A DNA stretch of 14,712 bases from Chroococcidiopsidaceae cyanobacterium CP_BM_RX_35 (GTDB lineage Bacteria; Cyanobacteriota; Cyanobacteriia; Cyanobacteriales; Chroococcidiopsidaceae). Numbering within the stretch: the stretch's first letter is position 1; every line of letters begins with the position of its first letter. The position numbers and the translations under genes are program-made. Positions 1 through 8,958 of the stretch are shown here, one piece after another. Below the pieces are notes generated by a model. The model made no database searches. It was not told the origin of the DNA and worked only from the letters and a program-made list of their open reading frames with translations. The DNA is taken from NCBI GenBank assembly GCA_019242465.1, contig JAFAVL010000422.1, forward strand, positions 1 through 14,712, written 5' to 3'.

Positions 1-35
1 TATTGCCGTACGGTTGGAAATAAGGAATCAACACA

Positions 36-521
36 ATGCAAGATGCAATTACCTCTGTAATCAACTCTTCAGACGTTCAAGGTAAGTACCTAGACACCTC
101 AGCGCTGGAAAAGCTCAAGGGCTATTTCCAAACTGGCGAACTGAGGGTACGGGCTGCTAGCACGATCAGTGCCAACGCAGCTGCGATCGTTAAAGAAGCG
201 GTAGCGAAGTCGTTGCTGTACTCTGATATCACTCGTCCGGGTGGCAACATGTACACCACTCGTCGCTATGCTGCTTGCATCCGCGATTTGGACTACTACC
301 TGCGCTATTCCACCTATGCCATGCTGGCGGGTGACCCATCGATCCTAGATGAGCGTGTACTCAACGGCTTGAAGGAAACCTACAATTCCCTAGGTGTACC
401 CATCGGTGCCACTGTTCAATCAATTCAGGCAATGAAAGAAGTAACTGCCAGTCTCGTTGGTCCTGACGCTGGTAAGGAAATGGGTGTTTACTTCGACTAC
501 ATTAGCTCTGGCTTGAGCTAA
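36..521 (+). CDS. apcB: Allophycocyanin beta subunit
   Basis: Beta subunit of allophycocyanin, the phycobiliprotein of the phycobilisome core, which passes excitation energy to the photosystems on the cytoplasmic face of the thylakoid. The 161-residue length is that of the family. Cys81, in the RRYAACIRD context, is the phycocyanobilin attachment site, and Asn71 in GGNMYTTRR is the asparagine that is gamma-N-methylated in this family. The start is an ATG preceded by AAGGAA at about 22-27. apcC follows 216 bp downstream on the same strand, the usual apcA-apcB-apcC order; apcA would lie just outside the window to the left. Identification is essentially certain from the conserved sequence. Confidence 0.98.
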   Translation: MQDAITSVINSSDVQGKYLDTSALEKLKGYFQTGELRVRAASTISANAAAIVKEAVAKSLLYSDITRPGGNMYTTRRYAACIRDLDYYLRYSTYAMLAGDPSILDERVLNGLKETYNSLGVPIGATVQSIQAMKEVTASLVGPDAGKEMGVYFDYISSGLS

Positions 522-576
522 ATGCTTTTTGGGGGTCAAGAACTTAAGTTCAAAAACTCTCTGTAGGCTCTTTATT

Positions 577-678
577 AAGGTCTGGGAGTCGGTCGTGAGT
601 GCTAGAACGTGTCGCTTATTCGACTCGTTTGGTCGATGAGTGCTATTGCTCTAACATTGGCGCTTGACTCCCAGCCTT
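577..678 (+). promoter_or_regulatory. apcB-apcC intercistronic stem structure
   Basis: AAGG-(T)-CTGGGAGTC at 577-590 is complementary to GACTCCCAGCCTT at 666-678: 13 base pairs with one bulged T, enclosing about 75 nt. Part of the left arm, GAGTCG at 586-591, can instead pair with CGACTC at 621-626, so two folds compete. The position between apcB and apcC suggests a role in transcript processing or in setting the lower amount of linker relative to subunits. The pairing is seen directly; the role is inferred. Confidence 0.55.
591..644 (+). repeat. Short direct repeat inside the apcB-apcC spacer
   Basis: GGTCGTGAGTGCT at 591-603 recurs as GGTCGATGAGTGCT at 631-644, differing by one inserted A, 40 nt apart. 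Both copies lie in the loop of the long-range stem. It may be a small internal duplication or a repeated binding site. Confidence 0.5.
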
Positions 679-737
679 TGAATCAATAAACAATTTGATT
701 TCAAAAATTTTCCTAACTCAATACAGGAGATATCAAC

Positions 738-941
738 ATGAGGATGTTTAAAGTCACTGCTTGTGTCCCCAGCCAAACAAGGATTCGGACGCAGCGCGAA
801 CTTCAAAACACCTACTTTACCAAATTAGTCCCTTATGACAATTGGTTTCGGGAGCAGCAGCGCATTATGAAAATGGGCGGAAAAATTGTCAAAGTGCAAT
901 TGGCAACTGGTAAGCCAGGTGCAAATACAGGTTTGCTGTAA
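738..941 (+). CDS. apcC: Phycobilisome core linker, 7.8 kDa (LC)
   Basis: Small linker polypeptide that caps or stabilises the allophycocyanin discs of the phycobilisome core. The 67-residue product begins MRMFKVTACVPS and is a single CpcD-like linker domain, basic and lacking bilin-attachment cysteines in the usual context, at the standard length of the family. A clear Shine-Dalgarno sequence, AGGAGA at 725-730, lies 7 nt before the ATG. It is the last gene of the allophycocyanin cluster and is closed by a Rho-independent terminator at 975-1001. Its own ribosome site and the structured spacer upstream suggest independent control of its level. Confidence 0.97.
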   Translation: MRMFKVTACVPSQTRIRTQRELQNTYFTKLVPYDNWFREQQRIMKMGGKIVKVQLATGKPGANTGLL

Positions 942-974
942 TTACGGTTAATGAGTTTCAACGTGGTGAGTATG

Positions 975-1001
975 GAGGTCGTTTTGACCTCTTTCTTTTT
1001 T
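975..1001 (+). terminator. Rho-independent terminator of apcC
   Basis: GAGGTC (975-980) pairs with GACCTC (986-991) across a five-base loop and is followed directly by TTTCTTTTTT. It lies 34 bp after the apcC stop codon and ends the allophycocyanin operon. Confidence 0.85.
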
Positions 1002-1015
1002 GTCAAGTTTAGTAG

Positions 1016-1051
1016 AAAAAACAGAAGTTGAGGCAAGGTGTCCTCGCCTCA
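1016..1051 (-). terminator. Possible terminator downstream of frr
   Basis: On the minus strand TGAGGC...GCCTCA (1051-1046 and 1034-1029) forms a six-pair stem, extended after one mismatch by AGG/CCT around a three-base loop. A run of six T (1021-1016) begins about seven bases after the stem. The gap makes it a weaker candidate than the apcC terminator. Confidence 0.45.
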
Positions 1052-1100
1052 GCGTTCGCAATGACATAATCAATTGTCTCTGCCTTTAGCAGAAAAAGTT

Positions 1101-3340
<2,240 letters not shown>

Positions 3341-3418
3341 GACAAAAAAGTTTAGGCAAGTTAGATCTCTTCACCTGATCCTGACATACTTCCGACTCAG
3401 ACTGTAGGTGAGGTCAAG

Positions 3419-3452
3419 GAAGAGGCAGGGGGCAGGGGGCAGGGGGTAGGGG
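3419..3452 (+). repeat. Heptameric G-rich tandem repeat, G-quadruplex motif
   Basis: Three tandem GGCAGGG units and one GGTAGGG fill 3424-3451. This gives G runs of 5, 5, 5 and 4 separated by two-base loops (CA, CA, TA), a textbook intramolecular G-quadruplex pattern on the plus strand. Tandem heptamers of this sort are known in heterocystous cyanobacteria as STRR sequences. It lies about 80 bp upstream of the speB start. Confidence 0.8.
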
Positions 3453-3633
3453 AAGTGTAGGAGAAATAGACTAGGAGTAAGGGAGTTCTGTATCAGGCTG
3501 CTTAGAATTTTGAGTTGAATAGTTGTTTGGTCTGCTCACCCAACTTACCCATTTGTTAGACATAGCAGTGAAAATGAGGTTGTAAATATGAAGTCATCTC
3601 AAGATCTAAATTAATCACCCTTAGTTCTCTTCT

Positions 3634-3703
3634 CCCCCCTGCACCTCTGCCCCCTCTCCCCCCTATCCCCAAAGGGGACCCCAAGACCCCCCTGCCTCTT
3701 CTG
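3634..3703 (+). repeat. C-rich repeat arm, inverse of the 3419 repeat
   Basis: C runs at 3634-3639, 3650-3654, 3658-3663, 3667-3670, 3679-3682 and 3687-3692. It contains a small hairpin, TCCCC-AAA-GGGGA, at 3666-3678. CCCCCTGCCTCTTC at 3688-3701 is the reverse complement of 3419-3432 and recurs at 14004-14017. The minus strand is G-quadruplex prone. Apart from the two repeats and the palindrome at 3719, the rest of the 429-bp spacer 3341-3769 shows no gene. Confidence 0.75.
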
Positions 3704-3718
3704 GTCAGGTTTAAATAT

Positions 3719-3737
3719 TTGTGAAGAATTGTCACAA
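3719..3737. promoter_or_regulatory. CRP-like palindrome upstream of hydrolase gene
   Basis: TTGTGA (3719-3724) and TCACAA (3732-3737) form a perfect six-base dyad around seven bases, 32 bp before the hydrolase ATG. The half sites match the TGTGA/TCACA of CRP-family operators, but the spacing is seven rather than the canonical six, so the identity of the regulator is a guess. Confidence 0.4.
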
Positions 3738-3769
3738 TAGAAGCAGTCAGGCATTTACCCTTACTTCTC

Positions 3770-4735
3770 ATGACCCTTTCTGCTTCCACCCCATCAACCA
3801 CCACGACTCAACGTTCCGCTGGAGCTGCCTCCAGCGGCGCGCCCGTGCCAGCTCAAACATGGATATGGCAAGGTTTCCCTATCTGCTATCAAACTCAGGG
3901 GAACGAGGGACCAGCTGTTATCCTCATCCATGGCTTTGGAGCCTCTTTGGCGCATTGGCGTAAGAATATTCCAGCACTGGCGCAAACCTGCCGAGTTTAC
4001 GCCATCGACCTAATTGGTTTTGGCGGCTCAGCTAAACCCACTGCTGGCTCGTTGAAACCAGGCGAACAGATTGAGTACTCGTTTGAAACCTGGGGACAAC
4101 AAATTGCAGATTTTTGCCGGGAGGTTGTTGGTGAGCCAGCAATCTTAATTGGCAACTCGATTGGTTGTATTGCCGCAATGCAAGCAGCAGTATTGGCACC
4201 AGATATCGCCTTAGGTGTTGCCCTCCTAAACTGCTCCCTACGGCTTTTGCACGACCGTAAACGAGTGACTCTGCCTTGGTATCGCCGCTTTGGAGCGCCA
4301 CTAGTCCAACGCTTACTATCCATCAAGTGGGTTGGGCGGTTCTTCTTCAATCAACTTGCCAAGCCAAAAACAGTCCGGCAAGTTCTCCTACAAGCATATG
4401 CTCATCCTGAAGCGGTAACAGACGAGTTAGTAGACCTGCTGATGGCTCCGGCTCGCGATCCGGGTGCCGTGGGTGTGTTCGTTGCCTTTACTGCTTATTC
4501 TCAGGGACCATTACCAGAAGACCTATTAGCAGTCTTACCCTGTTCTGCCATCATGCTGTGGGGCACAGCAGACCCTTGGGAGCCCGTAGCACTAGGTCGA
4601 GAGTTAGCCAATTTCCCGCAAGTGCAAAAGTTTATCCCTCTAGAAGGGGTAGGTCATTGTCCACAAGACGAAGCACCAGAGTTAGTTAACCCAATTTTGC
4701 AGGATTGGATCTGCCAAAGCTTCCCTCAAGGCTGA
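3770..4735 (+). CDS. Alpha/beta-fold hydrolase of unknown substrate
   Basis: A 321-residue alpha/beta hydrolase. Visible elements in order: HGFG (54-57), which forms the oxyanion hole; DLIGFGGSAKP (80-90); nucleophile elbow GNSIG with Ser130; acid Asp268 in WGTADPWEP; and His296 in GVGHCPQDEAPE. The catalytic triad is complete. Residues about 155-235 form a cap domain. This pattern is common in cyanobacterial and plastid hydrolases related to haloalkane dehalogenase and pheophytinase-like proteins; the substrate cannot be read from sequence. The first 30 or so residues are Ser/Thr/Ala-rich, and part of them (about 13-24) is encoded by a palindromic repeat described separately. The 3' end overlaps the convergent LCP gene by 10 bp. 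Confidence 0.85.
   Translation: MTLSASTPSTTTTQRSAGAASSGAPVPAQTWIWQGFPICYQTQGNEGPAVILIHGFGASLAHWRKNIPALAQTCRVYAIDLIGFGGSAKPTAGSLKPGEQIEYSFETWGQQIADFCREVVGEPAILIGNSIGCIAAMQAAVLAPDIALGVALLNCSLRLLHDRKRVTLPWYRRFGAPLVQRLLSIKWVGRFFFNQLAKPKTVRQVLLQAYAHPEAVTDELVDLLMAPARDPGAVGVFVAFTAYSQGPLPEDLLAVLPCSAIMLWGTADPWEPVALGRELANFPQVQKFIPLEGVGHCPQDEAPELVNPILQDWICQSFPQG
3808..3840 (+). repeat. Palindromic element, diverged copy in hydrolase N-terminus
   Basis: CCGCTGGAG (3816-3824), loop CTGC, then CTCCAGCGG (3829-3837) is a perfect nine-pair stem. Its left flank TCAACGTT (3808-3815) equals the flank of the mnmA copy read on that gene's sense strand. The outer stem of the other copies is not kept on the right. 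It lies within the coding sequence and is read in a different frame from the mnmA copy. Confidence 0.6.
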
Positions 4736-6147
4736 GTCTGCTCAACGGCATTGACAGCTTTTTGTCTAGTCAGCCAATCTTGACCTAGCCGAATTGTCAC
4801 ATCAGTGTAAAGAATACCTGTACTTTCGACGCGCACTTCTCCTAGTCCTAAGATCTGGCGAACTGTTGCGGCACTGTTGGCATCCCCTTGTTGGGCAATG
4901 ATGTGAGTCACACTTAGAGGCTGATGCCAGGGTTTAGCAAGCTGGATGCGACTGTATCCAGCTGCTTCAAGGCTACGCACCAGGGCTCGAACGGCAGTGG
5001 GATGACCAGTGCTGTCTTGAATGGCTATATTCACAGAGGCAGGGTCCATAGCCTGTGGAAGAGGATTCTGTGAGGTGACATCGAAGTGCTGCACCATAAG
5101 GGAGTCGATACCTTTTTGGTCAGGAATCCAGTAGCTGGTGTTGAACTCCTTAGGCTCGCTAAACCGACCTTTCTCTAACAACATCTCTGTGTTCGAGCGA
5201 CCTGTTTGAGCTGCAAAACTTAAAACAGAAACCATTTCCTCAATTGTTAAGTTGGTGTCAATGTAGTCATGGACAACAGAGAAAATTTGTGGGAATTGAG
5301 CGATGATGGCAGGAGTTAGGAATTTTTCCATCAAAGCCCGCATCATCAGTTGCTGTCGCTGAATCCGACCAATATCTCCTAAAGCGTCGTAACGGAAACG
5401 CAACAGTTGCAGCGCTTGATCGCCACTTAGATGCTGCTGACCTGCTTTCAAATTAATGTAGAGGTGCTGAGTATCGTCTTTATACTTCATATCCTTGGGG
5501 ACATAGAAGTCGATGCCGCCCAAAGCGTCAACCAGTTTAGCAAAGCCAAGAACGTTAATTCGGACATAGCGATCGATCTGCACTCCATCCAAGAGGCTAC
5601 TAACCGTCTTAGCACTCAGTGCTACCCCACCAATTTCATTCGCCGCATTAATTTTTTGCGCCCCATGCCCTTCAATCGCCACGCGAGTATCTCTGGGGAT
5701 GGAAAGTACAACCATTTTGCCAGTCTGTGGGTCAAAGCGCGTCAGGAGCATGGTGTCTGAGAGCCCATCAAACGAGTTTACCTGCGGCGAGTAACTCAGG
5801 CTGGTAGTTCCAGGAGGAGGATTCTTAACGTCTTCTGGCAGCACACTCATTGCCAAGACTAAGATATTGACGGGACGAGTCAATTGTGAAAATTGCAGCC
5901 CTGTACCAGAGATGCGATCACCATTGAACGTAGATGCCTCTTTTTGGCTCAATGGTGATCGCATTAGGGGCTGACTGGCAAAAGAAACGGCTAAGAGCGC
6001 CCCTGCTGTTGCCGATAAAAACGCCACACTAACCATGCCAAGTCCCAACCAGAGTCTACGTCCAGATTTAACTGAAGAGGACTTCTTCAAAGACTGGGAC
6101 GCTCGTGAAGCTTGAGAGGGTTGATCTGAAATTTTTTGAACTGGCAC
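4726..6147 (-). CDS. LCP-family (LytR-CpsA-Psr) cell-wall glycopolymer transferase
   Basis: Membrane-anchored enzyme of the LCP family, which attaches glycopolymers from lipid-linked precursors to peptidoglycan. From a GTG at 6147 the product is 473 residues: a short basic, Ser-rich cytoplasmic N-terminus, one transmembrane helix at about 32-57, an LCP domain at about 90-275 with LSDTMLL (129-135), SIPRDTRV (149-156) and the RFRYDALGDIGRIQRQQ motif (250-266), then a LytR_C domain at about 370-456. The Asp and Arg residues of these motifs bind the polyprenyl phosphate and metal in known members. GTG 6147 is chosen over GTG 6159 because GAGGAA precedes it at the right distance; the upstream GTG has no ribosome site. 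The acceptor polymer in cyanobacteria is unknown. Confidence 0.88.
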   Translation of the reverse strand: MPVQKISDQPSQASRASQSLKKSSSVKSGRRLWLGLGMVSVAFLSATAGALLAVSFASQPLMRSPLSQKEASTFNGDRISGTGLQFSQLTRPVNILVLAMSVLPEDVKNPPPGTTSLSYSPQVNSFDGLSDTMLLTRFDPQTGKMVVLSIPRDTRVAIEGHGAQKINAANEIGGVALSAKTVSSLLDGVQIDRYVRINVLGFAKLVDALGGIDFYVPKDMKYKDDTQHLYINLKAGQQHLSGDQALQLLRFRYDALGDIGRIQRQQLMMRALMEKFLTPAIIAQFPQIFSVVHDYIDTNLTIEEMVSVLSFAAQTGRSNTEMLLEKGRFSEPKEFNTSYWIPDQKGIDSLMVQHFDVTSQNPLPQAMDPASVNIAIQDSTGHPTAVRALVRSLEAAGYSRIQLAKPWHQPLSVTHIIAQQGDANSAATVRQILGLGEVRVESTGILYTDVTIRLGQDWLTRQKAVNAVEQTQP

Positions 6148-6265
6148 TGACTTCCTCACACTTGTTGACTAAACTGATAAAGAGACAGCCATTAGAAGCA
6201 AGCCTGCAACTTTTGGTTCGAGCGCCTCTTATAGCGATCACCAGAAATTTTCTGGCACTGACTTC
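6128..6265. repeat. Direct repeat across the LCP gene start and its upstream region
   Basis: CTGGCACTGACTTC occurs at 6141-6154, covering the GTG and ribosome site of the LCP gene, and again at 6252-6265, 111 bp upstream of that gene. Both copies are preceded by GAAATTTT, directly in the upstream copy and with five extra bases in the other. It looks like a partial duplication of the gene's 5' end. The 229-bp spacer 6160-6388 otherwise holds no gene. Confidence 0.55.
6241..6255. promoter_or_regulatory. Perfect 15-bp palindrome upstream of the LCP gene
   Basis: CCAGAAA-T-TTTCTGG, two seven-base arms around one base. It lies about 95 bp upstream of the LCP start, in the spacer between two minus-strand genes. 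The one-base centre argues for a protein-binding dyad rather than an RNA hairpin. No known regulator is assigned. Confidence 0.4.
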
Positions 6266-6388
6266 TTCCATTGACTGTGTCAAATTCAGCAAAAGCTTTC
6301 TGTAGTGTGCCAGCATCATACCGAGTTTGACTAGCCAGTGCGTAATCTATGACAAGGTTGCCACCTCTATCTTTTGATGATGCGCCAT

Positions 6389-6763
6389 CTAAGATAAGTA
6401 TTTGCCCAGAACGCGCTCAGGAAAATGGCTAAACCCTGGTAGGCGAGGAGACTGCCTAGAATAGAGGCGAACCATTAACCAGAGACTGACTATAAAGTAA
6501 CCAGAGGTTAGCAAGGTATTCAATAGTAGGAGGCGTAGGGTCAAAAACTCAGATATTTCTCCAGCGGTCCCTAACAAAAGATAGCCCAGCAGCCAACTAC
6601 CTGCCAAGGTTACAGACAAGCGACTGACAGTAAGTTGTTCCCGACTGCCTCGGCGGCGGTAAAGAGTCCAAAGTGCTGGGAAGCAGCCGAAAATGGGAAT
6701 TAAGTAAAGAAACAGGTATAAGCGCTTAAAGACAGGGTTATCGGCTGGTTCAAGATCTTTCAT
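6389..6763 (-). CDS. Small conserved cyanobacterial membrane protein, function unknown
   Basis: A 125-residue hydrophobic protein from the ATG at 6763; an in-frame TTG at 6832 would add 23 residues of unlikely sequence. Three membrane helices can be seen at about 15-34 (YLFLYLIPIFGCFPALWTLY), 50-67 and 74-101. A basic loop, RRRGSREQ, lies between the first two, and a short basic tail ends in GKYLS. I recognise it only as the kind of hypothetical protein found widely in cyanobacteria beginning MKDLEPADNPVFKRLY; no domain function is known to me. It sits upstream of the LCP gene on the same strand (225 bp) and is divergent from the AI-2E transporter (105 bp), so it may share a promoter region with the latter. 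Confidence 0.75.
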   Translation of the reverse strand: MKDLEPADNPVFKRLYLFLYLIPIFGCFPALWTLYRRRGSREQLTVSRLSVTLAGSWLLGYLLLGTAGEISEFLTLRLLLLNTLLTSGYFIVSLWLMVRLYSRQSPRLPGFSHFPERVLGKYLS

Positions 6764-6868
6764 AGATGTTGTTGGGAATCCTGAAGTAGAGGGATGAGTT
6801 AAAGCAAAAGAGTTAGAGATAATAAGCAGCAAGTAGAAATTCGAGATGTACTATACCGCAGTTAGCAC

Positions 6869-8086
6869 ATGCAGAAACGCAAAATTCTTGACTGGTGGCA
6901 GGCACTGACGCCTCCGACGCGCTTTTTAGCGCTGGCACTGTTAGCTCCCCTGCTAGTACTTAATGCCTGGGCAGTTTCATCAATTTTTGCCTATTTTCAC
7001 TCACTCATTGGCATTTTGGTGGGAGCATCTCTGCTAGCGTTTCTGCTGAACTACCCGGTGAGTTGGATGGTGCGCCAGGGTGCTAAGCGAGAACAAGTCG
7101 CTATTCTCGTCTTTTTACTGGCATTATCGGTTTTTTTAGCCTTGGGTGTGACGCTTGTCCCCGTTGTTCTAACTCAAGCGCAGCAGCTAGTCATCCGCTT
7201 GCCAGAGTTGATTGACTCAGGGCGGTATCAGCTGATGGTACTGAACGAATGGGCTGAGAATCAGGGCTTACCGATTAGCCTAGATGCTCTAGCTGTACAA
7301 ATCAACGATCGACTTAAGGGAGAGTTGCAGGCAATTGCTGGACAAGTCTTAAATCAGGCAGTGGTAACAGTCACAAGCTTGCTAGACTTTGTCTTAACGA
7401 TGGTTTTGGCGTTCTATCTCTTGCAGCACGGGGATGAACTCTGGCTGAGTTTAGTGCAATGGCTGCCTGTCCAAATTCGACAGCCTTTTTCTCAAACCCT
7501 GCGTTTAGGCTTCCAAAATTACTTCATTGGACAGCTAATTTACGCAACCTGCATGGGCTCTGCCCTAATTCCCACTTTTTTGTGGCTAAAAGTGCCCTTT
7601 GGTTGGCTATTTGGTTTAACCATCGGTATTATGGCTCTGGTTCCCTTTGGTGGCACTGTCGGTATCATATTAACGACACTGTTAGTGGCACTACAAGATG
7701 TCTGGTTAGGATTGCGGGTATTGATTGCTGCTGAAATTGTGCAGCAAGTTTTCGAGAATTTAGTTGCTCCCCGGATTCTGGGCAGCTTCACTGGTTTGAA
7801 TCCGGTTTGGGTACTAATTTCAGTGTTAGCGGGGGCTCAGGTTGGCGGACTTTTGGGTGTAATTGTAGCTGTGCCGATTGCGGTTGTGATTAAGGAGGCT
7901 CTAGAGGCTGTGCGTTCGCGTAGTATCTCCACAACTGGAGAGTCGCAGCATGGCTCCATAGGTGAAGCTTCAACTACTGTAGATGAATCTCCCGCAGCTA
8001 CCGGACAGAGTTCAAATAGAGGGCGTCTCTTAACTGGAGAATCACCTGTAACAGAGGTTAGCCCAACATCAAGTCGGGGCACATAA
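6869..8086 (+). CDS. AI-2E family transporter (PerM/TqsA/YdiK type)
   Basis: Polytopic inner-membrane protein of the AI-2E transporter family, 405 residues. Membrane segments are at about 18-42, 46-66, 75-102, 165-187, 217-240, 244-279 and 310-345, with the family's amphipathic region (about 103-160) between the third and fourth. The family signature is clear near the end: VPFGG (258-262), APRILGSFTGLNPVWVLIS (300-318) and GGLLGVIVAVPIAVVIKE (326-343). Residues about 349-405 form a hydrophilic Ser/Thr/Gly tail with repeated TGES, longer than in minimal members. Members export diverse small molecules or ions; the substrate here is unknown and quorum-signal export should not be assumed. No good ribosome site is visible at the ATG. 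Confidence 0.88.
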   Translation: MQKRKILDWWQALTPPTRFLALALLAPLLVLNAWAVSSIFAYFHSLIGILVGASLLAFLLNYPVSWMVRQGAKREQVAILVFLLALSVFLALGVTLVPVVLTQAQQLVIRLPELIDSGRYQLMVLNEWAENQGLPISLDALAVQINDRLKGELQAIAGQVLNQAVVTVTSLLDFVLTMVLAFYLLQHGDELWLSLVQWLPVQIRQPFSQTLRLGFQNYFIGQLIYATCMGSALIPTFLWLKVPFGWLFGLTIGIMALVPFGGTVGIILTTLLVALQDVWLGLRVLIAAEIVQQVFENLVAPRILGSFTGLNPVWVLISVLAGAQVGGLLGVIVAVPIAVVIKEALEAVRSRSISTTGESQHGSIGEASTTVDESPAATGQSSNRGRLLTGESPVTEVSPTSSRGT

Positions 8087-8410
8087 GGTTTAGCTCCTGC
8101 GTCGCTTACAGATCTACACCGCCTGTCACGAGGTTGGCTTCATGTACCTGCGCAATCACGGCATCCCGTAGAAATTGCTTGCTTGGAAAGTTGCCATACA
8201 CCGACTTACCCTCCCCTCTACCCACCGATCTTGGCAGGAGCTTACCTAGCAAGTCGATTAGCCGCAACCTACTAAGAGTCTGTAGGCGGTAGAGTTTTCT
8301 CGGCGAAATAAATAAAAATTTTGGTAACATGAACAAGAGACAGACTGGGGAGATGATTCCCATATTTGTTGGATAGCGGAGTGGTCCTCCTGTCGCTCAA
8401 CCGTTAGTCT
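8087..8410. other. Spacer between AI-2E transporter and tRNA-Arg
   Basis: A 324-bp spacer. I see no terminator hairpin after the transporter gene. The minus strand is open from about 8363 to 8106 (up to 85 codons); its C-terminal half reads like protein (GEGKSVYGNF, SKQFLRDAVIAQVHEANLV), but the N-terminal part does not, and I do not recognise it. It may be a gene remnant next to the tRNA or chance. Confidence 0.35.
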
Positions 8411-8483
8411 CCTGCCGTGGCCGAGTGGATTAGGCAACAACCTTCTAAGTTGTATAACGGGGGTTCGAATCCCTCCGGCAGGG
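8411..8483 (+). tRNA. tRNA-Arg (anticodon UCU)
   Basis: Full cloverleaf, 73 nt. The acceptor stem CCTGCCG (8411-8417) pairs with CGGCAGG (8476-8482), with discriminator G8483. The D stem is GCC/GGC (8420-8422, 8433-8435). The anticodon stem ACAAC/GTTGT (8437-8441, 8449-8453) carries the loop CTTCTAA, with anticodon TCT at 8444-8446. The variable loop has five bases. The T stem GGGGG/CCCTC (one G-U pair) carries the loop TTCGAAT. CCA is not encoded. It reads AGA codons. Confidence 0.97.
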
Positions 8484-8518
8484 TTAGCTCTAGACTCGCC
8501 TTTAAAGCGTGTTCTTTA

Positions 8519-8683
8519 ATGAAGATTGACCTGGATGAGTTGCAAAAGGCTCATGTACCCATATACAAAATCAAAATGATGTGCTATGGTTCTCAGGTTG
8601 CTCAAACTGCTGCTGATATTTTCCATTTGAACAGTTGTGTAACTGATCAAATTCAAGCATTATCTTCCCAACAATTTCTATAA
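8519..8683 (+). CDS. Possible small ORF downstream of tRNA-Arg, unrecognised
   Basis: A 54-codon open frame starting at ATG 8519, product MKIDLDELQKAHVPIYKIKM onward, ending SSQQFL. The composition is plausible for a cytoplasmic protein and it has two Cys. No ribosome site precedes the ATG and I do not recognise a family. The frame remains open back through the tRNA, which weakens the case. It could be a real small gene, a remnant of something inserted at the tRNA, or chance. Confidence 0.25.
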   Translation: MKIDLDELQKAHVPIYKIKMMCYGSQVAQTAADIFHLNSCVTDQIQALSSQQFL

Positions 8684-8872
8684 CCTCCGTTGCTCTGCAG
8701 ACTATACTTTTAAAGGTTGAAAAAGCATTTCAACTGCTACAAACTTTAGCATGATATCGTTATCTATGAGCGGATGAGATCTTGCTAAATTGCTAAGAGT
8801 ATCTCTTGCTCTCTGCTCCAAACTCTCCTAAAGACAGAGGCTATCAAATAGATAGGGAGCGCTAATAGAAGT

Positions 8873-8912
8873 ACTGGGTACAAAAGGTACATTACCTCCT
8901 ATGTTTCCCAGT
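8873..8912 (+). other. Nested hairpin in the spacer before the DUF4142 gene
   Basis: ACTGGG (8873-8878) pairs with CCCAGT (8907-8912), enclosing a second stem AGGTA (8885-8889) / TACCT (8893-8897) with a three-base loop. The wider spacer 8684-9068 has no gene; it also contains GTTGAAA/TTTCAAC at 8716-8734 without a T run. Confidence 0.35.
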
Positions 8913-8958
8913 CAGCTAGGTAGATAATGAAGAAAGCTACCAGCACTATAAACCGAAG

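Noticed and set aside
833..1036. Minus-strand frame over apcC and its terminator
   Set aside because: It is antisense to a certain gene and a terminator, with no family resemblance.
3556..3804. Minus-strand open frame through the spacer upstream of the hydrolase
   Set aside because: Its Gly/Arg-rich product comes from the C-rich repeat, and it overlaps the hydrolase start on the other strand.
3997..4350. Minus-strand frames of about 90-117 codons in the hydrolase gene
   Set aside because: They are antisense to a complete catalytic-triad hydrolase; composition is that of a shadow frame.
5431..5760. Plus-strand frame of 109 codons within the LCP gene
   Set aside because: It is antisense to the conserved LCP motifs; a shadow frame with no ribosome site or recognisable product.
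6068..6319. Minus-strand open frame overlapping the LCP start, with two EEVSA-like repeats
   Set aside because: It is out of frame over the LCP N-terminus; the peptide repeat only reflects the DNA duplication at 6141 and 6252.
7919..8007. Small inverted repeats in the AI-2E transporter tail (TCTCC-N6-GGAGA and TTCA...TGAA) as another copy of the palindromic element
   Set aside because: The conserved flanks and loop of the element are absent; short stems in a Ser/Thr/Gly-coding region can arise by chance.
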